Of a DNA stretch of 64,000 nucleotides, positions 22,748 through 34,331 are shown in pieces. The stretch comes from Pseudofabraea citricarpa (lineage: Eukaryota > Ascomycota > Leotiomycetes > Helotiales > Dermateaceae): positions 1,922,001-1,986,000 of the forward strand of contig JAPWGK010000005.1 of the NCBI GenBank assembly GCA_029641185.1, read 5' to 3'. Under the pieces are notes generated by a model. That model saw only the letters and a program-made list of their open reading frames with translations, was not told where the DNA came from and made no database searches. Within the stretch, counting starts at the first letter, position 1; each line of letters begins with the position of its first letter. The position numbers and the translations under genes are program-made.

Positions 22748-23894
22748 ACGGGAACTGTACTACATCTAGATTTCCTTCCTCTCTCTCTTTGTTCGCCAAT
22801 CAGGGCTTTTTCGTGCTGCTTTCGTCATATCGTGGTTCGGTAGCGAGCGGTTGTATAACATCTGTGCAATATGAAGCAATCGAGACCTCTGAAAGCTGTT
22901 GCAGACATCTCTTCCTTTCGACTCCCACCCCAAACTCTTGATTTGACCCTGACATGTTCACTCAAATACCGCCAGATCTCACTTTGATTGCCTATTTGAC
23001 TTTTCTAGTGCCAATGGCTGATTATGAAACACACGCAGCCTACTACTCAACCCCCTATCGCCGTCGCTACTCACTTGCAGTCGTTCTTCTCATTCCTCTC
23101 ACCGAACCATAACCACAACCGACCATCCACCTGCTTCAGTGATTCTCGCCCTCTGAGAATTAACTGGTTCATCTACACAGACAACGTGAATCATATGAGG
23201 GAACCTATCATTAATTCCTTCTTTCCTTCCTTCCTCTCTCGCTCTCCTCGCCACGCACATGTACAAATAGTATAATACATCAATGGCACGGTTTCTTCAC
23301 CAACCCAACCCAAACAAAGCGCAACTGTATCAGAAGATAAAACGGCTACTACTTATTCCCAATGCCATGTATGTCTAATTGGCGAGGCCTGAAAACTCGC
23401 CTTGCTTGATTGGTTGATTAAATGGATATTATAAGTACCTAGGTAGTTAAATATACGTGTAAATGAATGAAGGATAGTCTGGAAGGGAGGTTCCGTACCA
23501 TGCATGAGATCAGAGAGAGAGAGAGATCCCAATATACTCTTGTACGTAGATAGAGAAAATGGGTGGCAATGGAGTAATCATGGTTTGCTCTATTTGTACG
23601 CCATATATCAGATCATATTGGGCATGGCGTAGAGGTGCTCTCTCTTCTCGATATCCTAAGTAGCAGACAGGAGAGGGAAGGATAGGGAAGGGGACGAACA
23701 AATGTCAGCGCTGTTCAATTCAAAACGATGAAGCCGTTACTATCTTATTATATTAACTTCGTCGAAGTGAGTACTTGAACCCAGATTTTACCTCATAGCT
23801 CTATCTCTCTAGGGTGGGTATAATATACAAATCCAATATCTAAACAGCCCAGTCGCGAATATCATACAACATAACCATAATTTTACACCTTTTT
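22748..23894. other. Intergenic region at converging 3' ends of CFT2 and AsnRS genes
   Basis: No supported gene. It contains CT-rich stretches and a short GA run near 23511-23526. Both neighbouring genes end toward this region, so it should hold two terminators. Confidence 0.6.
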
Positions 23895-25528
23895 TTAACA
23901 CTCACATCTTCCTACCCATCGAGGGAACGTGACCGCCTCCCTGATATTCTGGAGGCCGCTCAGATACAGCAGCAGCCGATCGAAGCCCAGGCCAAACCCA
24001 CCATGTGGAACTGTGCCCCATTTCCTCAAGTCAACGTACCACTTCAATGATCCAAACATCTCTTCGGGCGAACCCTCTTCGCCACGAAGTAAACCGTTTG
24101 AACGCATTGCCTCGATGAGCTGACTCTCCCGGTGTTCACGCATAGACCCACCGACGATTTCGCAGACTTCGGGGACCAACAGATCAAAACAATCAACTGT
24201 CTTGTCGTCTGAGCTTGTTGAGAGCATGTAGAATGGTTTGATGGACTTCGGATACTTGGTCACGAAAACGGGATGTCCCTGGCCAACTTTGCTGGCGATA
24301 TATCGCTCGTGTTCGGCTTGAAGGCCGGATCCCCAGACAGGAGTGTGCTCAAATTTCTCATCACTTGATTCAAGAATTGAAATTGCTTCTGAATAGGTGA
24401 TTCGCGGCCATGGGCCAGTCATCATGCCTTGCCATCTACCTTCTAGCTCTTGCGAGAGGTCTGAGGTATTCTCCGACCCATCAGGCAAAGACCTCTTGGC
24501 CGTCATAATCTCTTTAACAACTCGTGTCTTGTATAAGCCATTCGTCATATGTTTGAGCATGTCTTCGATCAAGTTCATGACGCTATCCATATCTTCAGCA
24601 AAACTCATTTCAGCCTCAAGCATATAAAATTCACTCAGATGCCGTGCTGTGTCACTTTTCTCGGCGCGGAATGTTGGAGAGAGGGTCCAGACCTGGCCGA
24701 CAGACTGTGCTAGAGCCTCAAGATGGAGCTGATTTGAGACAGTCAGATACTTGGGCGAACGGAAGAATGATCCGTCATCATCTTTCATGCCTGAAATCTT
24801 CTTGTCATCCCTCGTCGTGACAGTAAAAACCTCACCCGCGCCCTCACAGTCCGAGGATGTGATTATAGGAGGGTGTGTCTGAGTAAAATCTCTATCCGCA
24901 AAGAATTGGGTGAGTTGGGCGATACACTGTGAGCGAAACCGCAGCATGGTCGTATTCAATGGAAGTCGGGAACGCAAATGAGGAAGGGTTCGGAGGTATT
25001 CCGGAGACATGTATTTCTTTTGCAGAGGAAAATCCTATACAGAACTGGTCAGCAGAGTTTGTGCGAGGCCAGGCTCCAACTTACTGCAGGGTTGGAAGGG
25101 CCCAAAACATCAACCCCAATCACATGTAGCTCATGGCTCTGCGCCTTGGGATTCGGAGATGGCTTCCATTGTCCTGTCAATCTTACAGCAGTGCCCGTTG
25201 CGAGACTGAGTTGAATGAAGGGTTAACACATTGTTCGATGAAACGGGCGAGTTTAATATGGATCGACGAACCTCTCCGCTTGGCTGGGCGTAAGGAGGGC
25301 TTGCAGAGGTTCGAGACTTGAGCCGTCACCTATGGCAGCAAAGGACATTCGTTTCTGGTTCCTTATCGACCTCACAAAACCGTTGACGACGACATTGTTG
25401 GGATCCGTGGGCGGACCGTCCAGTAGCCTCGCGATTGCCAGCGGCGCATAGCTCTGGGAGGAGGAGTGGAAGCCCCTGGAATGATGTAACACGGCTCTGG
25501 CGCATCTTGCCAGACGTGGTTGTGCCAT
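23895..25528 (-). CDS. SLM5: Mitochondrial asparaginyl-tRNA synthetase
   Basis: Charges mitochondrial tRNA-Asn. Minus-strand exons: 25272-25528, 25085-25205 and 23895-25034; 505 residues. The first donor is an unusual GTTCGT, but all joins keep frame and give the expected family sequence. The start at 25528 is chosen because it opens an Arg/Ser-rich mitochondrial presequence (MAQPRLARCARAVLHHSRGF); the frame stays open upstream but that part is low-complexity leader. An OB-fold anticodon-binding domain follows (NGFVRSIRNQKRMSFAAIGD). The class II core has motif 2 in SPTFRAEKSDTARHLSEFYM and motif 3 in GGFGLGFDRLLLYL, ending FPRWVGRCEC as in fungal organellar AsnRS. The C-terminal Cys-Glu-Cys is typical of the group as I remember it. 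Confidence 0.95.
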
Positions 25529-25912
25529 GTTTGTTTTTTTGCTGGTTACCGGTAGGTGTGATGAGGCTTTGCCACAGTCGTATATATGAGCGATGGGCAG
25601 AGCCGCAGCGGGGTGGATGAATCGGGGCAGAGGGTAGTATGGACGAGGACGGGTAGCGGGTGAGGGTGAGAGTGGGAGTGAGAGTGGGAGTGACGGGGTT
25701 GGTGGTCGACACGGTTGAGGCTCATGATGGGATGTTTTTCCCAAGACAAGGTTCGCGAGGTCACGTCAACGGCCAGTCGCACACAGCATGTCGTACCGGG
25801 GGGCGATCAAGCGAGTACCAGGTAGAAGATGCAGCCGCCGCCCGCAGCCACTGGAAACCGTCATCCGGGCTACACAGGGAGCACGGGACGCTGAAAGTTT
25901 CTGGACCACCCG

Positions 25913-26010
25913 CTGAACCACCCTGAGCCACCCTGAACCACCCTGAACCACTGGCCTGAACCAGCGCCCTGAACCACCACCCTGAACTACCACCCTGAAC
26001 CACCACCCTG
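25913..26010. repeat. Degenerate minisatellite, unit about CCACCCTGAA
   Basis: At least eight imperfect copies of a roughly ten-base CTGAACCACC unit are visible, some extended by an extra CCA. The copies differ by small insertions, which indicates slippage over time. It lies in the region upstream of the AsnRS gene. Confidence 0.9.
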
Positions 26011-26111
26011 CCCGGCTTTGCTTTTAGTGCTCAAGCTGCTGCGCTGCCTCTTAGACCTCCGGGGAACAACTCCAACTTCCGCTGCAAACATCCCCAAGAC
26101 ACACACACACA

Positions 26112-26147
26112 CCCACCACACCCACCACACCCACCACACCCACCACA
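26112..26147. repeat. Four perfect copies of a 9-base unit (CCCACCACA)
   Basis: Four identical nonamers in tandem, flanked on both sides by (CA)n. The purity suggests recent expansion. Confidence 0.95.
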
Positions 26148-26534
26148 TCCTCCACACACACACAGGTCGACGCGGGATTCACACGCCTCTGATCACATCT
26201 CACATCACAAAAAGGAAAACGTCGACGTTCGATTCCCCCTCCCACGCTTCGATTCCTTCCTGAACCCTGTGACAAATAGCAGCACCGTCACCGTCCTCAG
26301 GAGCTCATTCTCGATCGCCCTCACCTTCATGTAACTTCATCCTGGCCTTGCTTGGACTTAGTTCCCCTCGACCTTCCCGCATCGCACCACTGGAGCGTCT
26401 GAGCGCAAGCACCAGCACCAGCAGCAGCCAGCAACAAGCAATGTTGGACTGGCCCTTCTCAAGATTACCCGCTCCCTACTTGGACGGGCTGTTTCGTGAG
26501 GTCTTTGGGGCTTGGTGGAGAGCGAAGTCTTAGA

Positions 26535-26981
26535 ATGGTGCGTGGTGGACAACGGCAGTCAGGAGATGACGAAGTATCACCCAATGTCTTTGACTTTGGC
26601 AGTGAGCACACACGGAATGCGGAGAGGGCTAGAACTGCATCTACGACTGCAGCTGCAACTTCGACTTCAACTCCGGCCAGACAAAGCAACACGCCATCTT
26701 CTCCCCTCGACGCAGCCAGTGATAACGCACAACCGTCAACAGCATCTACGGTACCAGGACTGGCGGCGGTACTAGCGGCGACGGCGGTAGGGTTGGGAAC
26801 TTGGGACGCTGGGTGGTGGTGCGAAGTCTTGATCCCCCCCGGGGCCCTGTGGCAGCCTGCTGAGCCTATTGCAACGCCGTTCACCCCCAAAAACGGGTCA
26901 CTTGGCCCCCCATTTGGTACAAGTGGACGGCCGACAGATGACAGATCTGTTTTGTTGCACCTCGCCAATCTCAATGTGTGA
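26535..26981 (+). CDS. Doubtful reading frame, unrecognised
   Basis: A frame of 148 codons opening MVRGGQRQSGDDEVSPNVFD and continuing with a Thr/Ala/Ser-rich stretch. The first 40 residues look protein-like (mixed charged and polar composition). After about residue 75 the sequence turns into Gly/Pro/Trp-rich text without pattern. It may be the first exon of a gene whose downstream exons I cannot find, a decayed gene, or chance in GC-rich DNA. No family is recognised. Confidence 0.2.
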   Translation: MVRGGQRQSGDDEVSPNVFDFGSEHTRNAERARTASTTAAATSTSTPARQSNTPSSPLDAASDNAQPSTASTVPGLAAVLAATAVGLGTWDAGWWCEVLIPPGALWQPAEPIATPFTPKNGSLGPPFGTSGRPTDDRSVLLHLANLNV

Positions 26982-27549
26982 CAATGTGAGATGCTGCACT
27001 GAGATGCGATCTTGTATCCCCGGGTTATCGCATAAGGGTCAGATCCCTTGGTCGCGGGACCTAAAGGTCCTCATCTATTCGTTGCGTATTGGCCTTCCGG
27101 ATTTGATTACCACAACTTGAACGACACAACGGCTTGAACTTTTTTCATGTCTAACACAAAATTCGATCAACGGGTGGATCCTGGTCCGGCTTTGCTGCCG
27201 ACCTTGCCCAATAGCTGGGGTCCGTTATACTCGCCCTAGTTGAATCGTCATGTATGTGTGCTTCCTTTTTTTCTCAGATGGCGGCCTCCTGTGGAATGCA
27301 GGCTTGATGGCTTCTCGCTCCACCTTGCCCTCCTATATCGTCTTTGCTTGATTTTTTCCCAGATATATAATGTAGACCCATGTCCGTTTCTTTGCTTTCC
27401 ACAGCGACGCTGCAAATCAGAACCTTTTAACCCGCTGCCCGCTCGCTGATCTGGCACTTGATCTTTATTCTTATAGTAGTTCTTCAAAGATCTTGTAGCC
27501 ACAGAGGGTTTCTTGCCAGTCGCACATAATCATTCATCCCAGATATAAT

Positions 27550-28672
27550 ATGCCTTCCGCACGACCTAAGCCTTCCGAGATAGCTGCGGAAGCGAAGAAG
27601 ACGTACATACCATACATACGACAGAGCTTCGCAGAGCAGTGGCCAACACAATCGTATCTTTGCTACTCAGAAGCTCTGGTGTGTGCTCAATCCGATCAGG
27701 ATAGGCATTGCCGTTTCGGTATGTAAAAGTCATCTGCTTTTGAAGGAATCAGACTGATGTTTGAAATAGCATTTTATGAGCGTGATCCTGTGGATGTCGC
27801 TCTTGACTGGTATGACGCAGATGGGAATCCAATTCCCGTCATCATGCCAGCGAATGAGAAACGTCCAGGAGGCGATTGGGAAGCTGGTATGCAAAGTCTG
27901 TGGACTCCACCAGATTGCTGAACTGATGTTTGTTAGGTGTGATGTCACCAGAAGAATGTCTTTGTAGACGAAGTAACCTCCAGGGCGCTCTCACAACTCC
28001 CGGTGCTGGTAATCCAGCTGCATCTAATTATCCAATTCCCTCGAGAGCTGGAATCTACACCGAAAAATGTGGTATGTAAAACATCGACTCCCTAATAAGT
28101 CTGGCCTAACTTTAAATAGTTGTTTTTCGATCCGGGCCTGAGAAGTACCAAGTGTGGCAGCAGTACAAGGGTAACTTCAAAAATATCTGATCCTGAAACG
28201 CTCGCTTGCTAACCCTCCCTCAGCACTTCCAATAATATCTGTCTGTCCAGTCAGAAGACCAAAATTAGACACTTCTGGGAAGAAATATTCTTTCGACGAC
28301 GAGCGAGAGCTGATGCGGGAGAAAATCAAAACCGCACTGCGCATAGCTGTGTTTTACCGGCATCCTCAAATTGTCATTGGCAGTTTCGGTCTTGGTCCAG
28401 GATTTCGAAACCCTCCCCTCGAGGTCGCTAACATGTGGAAACAAGCTCTATTGGATGACCCCGAGTTTTCCGGGCACTTCTCTGATGTTGTCTTTGGATT
28501 CGACCCTCCAGAACCCAGTGCAGCTTCGAGCTCTGGCTCGAGTTCTTCCAAGGGAAAATCGAAATCAAGTTCGTCCTCAAAGAGCTCTAGCTCAAGCAGC
28601 TCGTCTAAATCTGACCTATCAATCTTCGAATACGTTTTCAAGCCAGCCAATATCCACGGCGCCTATCGTTGA
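27550..28672 (+). CDS. PARG-like macrodomain protein (TIGR02452/DUF2263 type)
   Basis: Five exons: 27550-27718, 27770-27886, 27937-28071, 28120-28170 and 28224-28672; introns of 48-53 nt all fall in the same phase, 306 residues. The fold family is the microbial-type poly(ADP-ribose) glycohydrolase domain, which cleaves ADP-ribose polymers. Landmarks in order: AEAKKTYIPYIRQSF, the glycine loop RPGGDWEAG, the acidic signature SPEECLCRRSNL, AGIYTEKCVVFRSG, ISVCPVRRP, then REKIKTALRIA and IVIGSFGLGPGFRNPP. In the bacterial-type signature, GGG and QEE are canonical; here GGD and PEE occur, with the catalytic Glu pair kept. A Ser/Lys-rich insert (28530-28610) lies before the C-terminal strand. Activity is plausible but unproven. 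Confidence 0.85.
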
Positions 28673-30276
28673 TCTTTTCTCTCCCATTTTCCGGACCCAG
28701 TGCCATTCGAAGCGACTTATATAGAATGATGTTTTCCTTTCGTTGTTTTTCGTGTAACACAAGCCAGTATCTTACGAGCACATACTTTACGATCTCATTT
28801 CTTACTGGTGTTAATCCGACTCAGGATTTGGATTTCGAACAAAAGAGAGAAAGATTGGAAAGGGAGTCAAGATAGGGTCCTTCACAGGCAGCGCTGGCGT
28901 TTTTTAATTTATTTTCTTGAGCCTTGAATTTTTGTCTTTTGGCTACGTTAAGAAGGGATACTGGGTTATCACTGACCAAATCATATACCGCAGGCTCGAA
29001 CCTTTCTCTCTCTTTTTCCTTCATTTTTGTCGTCTCCTTCTATTCTTACCAATTTTTCTCTCCTTGCTTTGTACTATCCGTTTTATATCTCTTAGCGACT
29101 ACCTAACGAATATCTTTATGACCTCTCGTAGCAATAAGAAGAATTACTCTTATGCACAAAAATTCCGCCGCCTATCACAGCTGCATCTCTTGGTACCTTA
29201 CAGAAGTGCCGACCCCACTTTCTGCAGCTCATGTAGCTAAAGCAAGGTCGGGGTACGTACTGTAAGGTAGATCCTAGATCCCATCCATCTCGCTTTGCAC
29301 GAGTGACAGATCGATGTATCATATTTTCCGCGATTACTGACACCACCCATCATCACCCCTCCCCCTTCTCTCGTCTCCCTTCTCCAATGGCACGACCAGC
29401 ACCACGCCCAACGAAACGGCGCGAAATCTGACCAAAGAAGCTTTCTCGGTACTCGGGACTCGGGGTCTGGGACCTGCTAGTTATGCCCTTCCCGCCATGA
29501 CCATGACCATACATACATACTGTACGCTGCATGAATCGAGGGGAGGGCATGCTGGGCTCGGTTCGGCTTACTTTCCTTGTTTGTTTGCGTGCGTACTCTG
29601 CGAATAGAGTAGAATAGAATAGGATGATGTGAGGATGCCGTGCTGTGCTGTGCTGCGCTGGGCTGAGTTGTGCTCCTCCAGTGTTGGGGCTTGTGTATTT
29701 CCGTCTTATGCTGTGTGCCTTGGCCCTTGGTGTGTAGAGGGGAGTGGGTGCTTGACATGAAGTCATCATGTATAGTGCGGTGACTATTTTGGAGAATGGG
29801 TATTTCGGAGGGGGATTTGTGAGATGAGGCTTTTTGTCTTGTGGTATAGTCTTCGAGGGATCACATGTTGGGTTCCTGTGTGTGGGTGTGGGTGTATGTG
29901 TGTGCGTTTGGGTGTGCGTTTGGTGTGTTTTCGAGCTTACCTGAGACTTTTGAAAGCCTCGAGGGAAAGGAGGGTCAACAGGGCCATAGATATTCTAGAA
30001 CGAGAACATTCTAATATTACAGGTACGGTTTATTTTATTTTTGGGGCAGCGATGATGCTAGGTTTTGTGTTATATCGAGTCGGATTCAGATCTCCCTGCT
30101 GTGTCTCTTGCTATCTAGAACAATCATCTCCTCGACATGCTCCACGTGCAGGAGGGGAGAGAATATCGCTCCTTCGAAATTGAGAGATCGCCTGGCCTTG
30201 TGCATATATCGCACGAGTGGGAATTTCCTTCCCTTTTTAAAACTCCTCACATCACACGGCTGGAATTGCTCACTTT

Positions 30277-30278
30277 TT

Positions 30279-30309
<31 letters not shown>

Positions 30310-30311
30310 CT
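30277..30311. repeat. (TTTC)n microsatellite
   Basis: About eight tandem TTTC units. Non-coding. Confidence 0.95.
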
Positions 30312-32175
30312 CTTGTGTTATGGAAGAACCGCTCTCGGGTACTTGCATGTGTTGGCGGGATCTGGCACTATTGCGCAGCGGCATTCTGGATTCTGGATTC
30401 TGCATCTTGTGCTGATGCTCTTGCTTCTTTGGGATTTTAGGATTTTGCTCTATGAACAGAGATCAAAAGGAGACTGTTTTCTTCGTTTACATATCTGCCC
30501 GTTCCTGGTGTTGATTTATTTAACCAAGGCGAGTGACGGACGATTTCACGACCAACATTAAGCTGGATTACACGTCGGAAATAAGCATGAATAACAAGAA
30601 GAAAAAGCTAGCTGTTGGATTTCTTGCTATCCCGGGTATTTCTCAGACAGTTTCAACTGCCTGGAGTTTATAATTCGCTTTTTAATAGGTGAGAATTTTG
30701 ACGACTGTTCGAGATATAATGTGAAAGTTGATCGTATTTTCTCAGGTTGCGCTTCTCGATTTCCAAGTATAGTACGCCAATAAAATGATTTATGATGGAT
30801 GAGGCACACATATAAAAGTAAAATAAAAGCTGTATTTCAATCCTCTTCAGCTAACCCACATGGGTATACACACAGCAGCAAGCACGACCTCACTACCACC
30901 ACTTTCTACCTAAATACATCCCAACCCACCATTCAAATCTCAAACCATCTCCCAACCACACCTCCTAGCATATATGTATATATGCCCAAGAGAGAAAAGT
31001 CCCCAAAAGGATTCTGGTTATGATACCACATTCCACTCGCAGTCTGTGCAAAAGTTAAGCGAGCACCCTCATCCTCGACTGTGCCCCTTTCTAAATTCAA
31101 AGCACCAAGTAAAATTTACATGATTATAGTACTTAAACTAGAAGCAGTATATTTAAATTTCCTCTGGCACCTCCTCGGACCTGCTGAGTCCCAAACCCCT
31201 CGTCCTGTTCATAGGAAGTCATATACTCTCTGCTTCTGTGTACATTGTCGTGCACGTGTTTTGGTATCTCACTCATCCTTAGCACTCCCGGGCTGAGTTA
31301 AATTTGAGGGTAGGAAGAGGCGATCGAGGAGGTGGCGGGGGAGAGGGTTTTGTAAGAATTCAAGATCCGGCAGCGATCTGGGAAGTCTAGCTTCCTTACT
31401 CTTCCGAGTCGGGGAAATGCAGAGTGTATATTCACGAGTTAAGCCAGTGATTGTAATTTTCATATGACGTGGTCTCTACATGCATACATGTATATATATA
31501 GATATAGATGAATATCATCCGTAACCTCAGTACCTTGACGAACCTAAGTTCGAATCAGGGAAATGGAGATGACAGTTCGAGAGGGAGAGTTTAGACAGAC
31601 CCACCAGGCAGCCAACCAGCTGGGAAGTCTAGCTCCCGCCTCATCTTTGACTTCCAGGCGAAGTGAAGATAGAACTTCAGGAATTAAGCCGTGCGTTTTG
31701 GAGAAGGCGATGAGAAGATGGGATACGCAAATAAAAATGCTTGAGCATCTACAAGCTTCGTCCCAGGAGATTGTCGACATTTGAGGGATCAGGCGGCCGT
31801 CTAGCAAGTCCTATCAACAAAACAGATATCTACATGTATTCGTGCTTTGGTGTTTGATGAATCTGGGAACTATATGAAGGATATGACAGCTTCATCTTTC
31901 GGGAGTTGAAAAAGTCAAGGTCGGAGATTTGTTTACACGTTTGATGCGTATACGTTTGGGAAGGTAGATATAGATACATACATTCGAGGTTTGAGGGATT
32001 AGGGTAGCGGGTTAGAAGGTTTATAAGAAAGAGAGCTTCAGTTAGACGGAGCTTGAGATAGAAATAATTGAGAGGTCATTGGATCAAGATATCTTTCTCT
32101 TTGACAGGTACTTACGATCGATCACAAGTGTAACTCTCAACAAAAATCCACAAACCAAATCCAAAGAAGAGAGCT

Positions 32176-32238
32176 AGAGAGAGAGAGAGAGAGAGAGAGA
32201 TCTTATTAACTGGTTGATTGATTGATTGATTGATTGAT
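32176..32238. repeat. Compound microsatellite (GA)n then (GATT)n
   Basis: A GA run at 32176-32200 is followed by a short spacer and about six TTGA/GATT units at 32215-32238. It lies about 600 bases downstream of the WOPR gene's stop codon. Confidence 0.93.
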
Positions 32239-32831
32239 GGAAATTTATTAACCCATCCATCTAAGACATCTCTTTTTGCCTCCGTCTTCCTCTATGCAAG
32301 CAAAGCAGTAAGTAAAGCAAACTCTGCATGCATACAAGATAGAAAAAAAAAATGTACAGTCAAACGCACAGAATCAAAACGCCAGGCTTATCGATACCGC
32401 AATAGTTAATGCGAAGTAACGGCCTCTCAGACAAGATAAAGAAAAATGCCCCTCCCCGCCACCCACCCCCCCTCCTTTGGAAATAGAGAGGGTATCAGAA
32501 TCGATCATCGCTAGCAAAAAAAAAAAAGAGAACTCCAGACGCAATGCCGCAATAGTTAATGCGTAAGCAAAGGTATATCCCATCCGTAATCCCCCCCCAC
32601 CCCGTTCCCGAAGACAAAAAACAAACAAAGAAGCAGCAAAAACAAAAAGGGCAAGTCAGAAATCCCCAGACCACCGGGCAGAAACCGGAAAACAAGGCTC
32701 CCCTTTTTCTCAAAGTATAGTAGGAGGTAATTTATACAGGAGAACGTTAAGGAAGAAAAAAAAACCTAGAAACTCCGAAAATCGACTTTTGAGTTCCCGC
32801 CAGTGAAGAAAATCCGCCCAAGGAGATTTGT

Positions 32832-34331
32832 TTAGAAGACGAACTTGCGATCCAATACCCTGATCGCTCTCTGGTCTTCTCCCAGGTTGTTCAGCTTCTC
32901 GTGTGGGATGTCTTTGGGCCTCGAGTTGTCTCCACCTTCCTTGGGACTCTTGCTTCCAGCTCGGCTGCTGTTGCTCTTGTTGTCCGATTGAACAGAGACA
33001 GAATCAGTAGAGTGGACCAAGCTTGAGATGCTTGGAATCGTTTGAGCTTGAGATGTAGCACCGTTTAGTTTGGGAGTTGTTTGTGACTCTGTCTTGGTTG
33101 GTGTTGTGGTGCGTGGTGTGGTGGCTCGAGATCCGGCATTGTTCTGTGGAGGTGTTGATGTTCGGGGTGTGATTTGAACAGGTGGAAGCGTGGCCGAGTT
33201 CTGGCCTGTCAAGCGTGGGTCAATAATGGCTGGGCTTTGTAAAGCTCTCTGGGCCATCTGTGCCTGTTGCTCGGCCAGTGATCTTGCTTGCTCAACTCTA
33301 GGGCTGGGGTTTGCCGCATATGTTGGCAAGTTTGCTGCTGTAGCGTTGCTCATGCCTCGGAGATGTGGTGGCGGTGGTGGTAGAGATGAGTCAGAAAGGG
33401 GAGGTGGTGGACGATCAAATGACGATGTCATTGGTCCTTGTGCTTGTGCCATAGCCCCAGCAGGCAACTGTATCATCATCTGATGAGGGCTGTAATGTTG
33501 GACAGGTTGATGTGGTGAATTGTGCACAGATCCAGGTCCTGGAGGCGGAGGAAGTTGCGATGAGTACATGTGCGGTGGGTATTGTTGGTGCTGTTGGAAA
33601 GGTGGTGTATTCATTGGGCTTGGGGGCCAAGTATATCCTGGCGAAGGCTGATATGGTGGGTATGGAGGTGGTGGTCCGCGTGAGAGGCTCTGTTGCATAT
33701 GTTGTTGTGGTGACTGCATATACGGGCTCTGTTGCATTGGTGTGCGGGTAACAGCTGGGCCTTGAGCTTCGTGCACAGTCGATTCAGGATACATTCCCTT
33801 CTGAGGGATGATATGTCGGAGAGACGGGTCGGTTGTTGGTTGCGGTAGCTCTGGGGAATTTGGGTGAGGTCGTGAATAGTAGCTAATCAGGTGAAGATGC
33901 TGGCCAGTTGATGTCGTGATGCTGAAAGACTGCTTCATCAACCCGTCGGGCTTGTATCTGTACCCATCAGGCCCCTCGCCATCCATATCATCATCCGGGT
34001 CACTTCCTCGGCCGCTGTCAGGTGTCTTGCCAGGCATCCGTCGAACCACTGGTGGTACAAAATTCCCACCACCTCTCTTGCCCTCCATCTCTCTGTAGGT
34101 TAGGAAGCTGCCCGATACTCTGCTCGCGCTCCATGATTTCCCGTCTGTCCATCTTCGCATGCCAGCTTCCCGCTCATCCCAGACAAAGACGGAACCCGAT
34201 CTTATGGATTGTCTCTCCTTTTCCGATAATCTTCGCTGGACCCGAGGGAGCAGGCCCAGTCGGCAAGCCTCGAACAGCTTAATCGCGTCGGCGGGTGTCC
34301 GCACATGTCCGTGGTATGTGTCCATGGCCAT
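32832..34331 (-). CDS. WOPR-domain transcription factor (Gti1/Pac2 family)
   Basis: Single-exon gene of 499 residues. The N-terminal half is the WOPR DNA-binding domain in two parts. WOPRa covers about residues 3-85 (TYHGHVRTPADAIKLFEACR, LLPRVQRRLSEKERQSIRSG, SVFVWDEREAGMRRWTDGKS, SWSASRVSGSFLTYREME). WOPRb is near residues 125-155 (GLMKQSFSITTSTGQHLHLI followed by SYYS). The rest is a disordered Pro/Gln/Ser-rich region suited to activation or aggregation. The WDEREAGMRRW wording fits the Pac2-type branch better than the Wor1/Ryp1/Sge1 branch, by memory of both. Family members are master switches of morphology, conidiation or virulence programmes. The upstream region is unusually long and empty, which is common for such regulators. 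Confidence 0.95.
   Translation of the reverse strand: MAMDTYHGHVRTPADAIKLFEACRLGLLPRVQRRLSEKERQSIRSGSVFVWDEREAGMRRWTDGKSWSASRVSGSFLTYREMEGKRGGGNFVPPVVRRMPGKTPDSGRGSDPDDDMDGEGPDGYRYKPDGLMKQSFSITTSTGQHLHLISYYSRPHPNSPELPQPTTDPSLRHIIPQKGMYPESTVHEAQGPAVTRTPMQQSPYMQSPQQHMQQSLSRGPPPPYPPYQPSPGYTWPPSPMNTPPFQQHQQYPPHMYSSQLPPPPGPGSVHNSPHQPVQHYSPHQMMIQLPAGAMAQAQGPMTSSFDRPPPPLSDSSLPPPPPHLRGMSNATAANLPTYAANPSPRVEQARSLAEQQAQMAQRALQSPAIIDPRLTGQNSATLPPVQITPRTSTPPQNNAGSRATTPRTTTPTKTESQTTPKLNGATSQAQTIPSISSLVHSTDSVSVQSDNKSNSSRAGSKSPKEGGDNSRPKDIPHEKLNNLGEDQRAIRVLDRKFVF

Larger units (their letters stand above)
25529..27549. other. Minisatellite-bearing intergenic region
   Basis: It contains GGGTGA/GAGTGG-type repeats near 25655-25700, a CCACCCTGAA-type minisatellite, a 9-base tandem repeat, CAG/AGC-rich DNA near 26405-26440, and one doubtful reading frame at 26535-26981. 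Long frames through the repeats arise because the units lack stops, and they are not evidence of genes. Confidence 0.55.
28673..32831. other. Long gene-free stretch downstream of the PARG-like and WOPR genes
   Basis: About 4.2 kb without a supported gene. It holds the 3' ends of two converging genes, a (TTTC)n run, a GA run beside a GATT run, and GT-rich DNA near 29870-29925. Frames of up to about 138 codons are present on both strands but overlap each other and show no domain. Confidence 0.5.

Noticed and set aside
25529..25744. In-frame N-terminal extension of the AsnRS gene
   Set aside because: The extra 72 codons are Pro/Ser repeats from a minisatellite; the Met at 25528 begins a typical mitochondrial presequence.
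31544..31565. TTCGAATC, a tRNA T-loop-like sequence
   Set aside because: No matching acceptor stem, D-loop or anticodon arm could be drawn around it on either strand.
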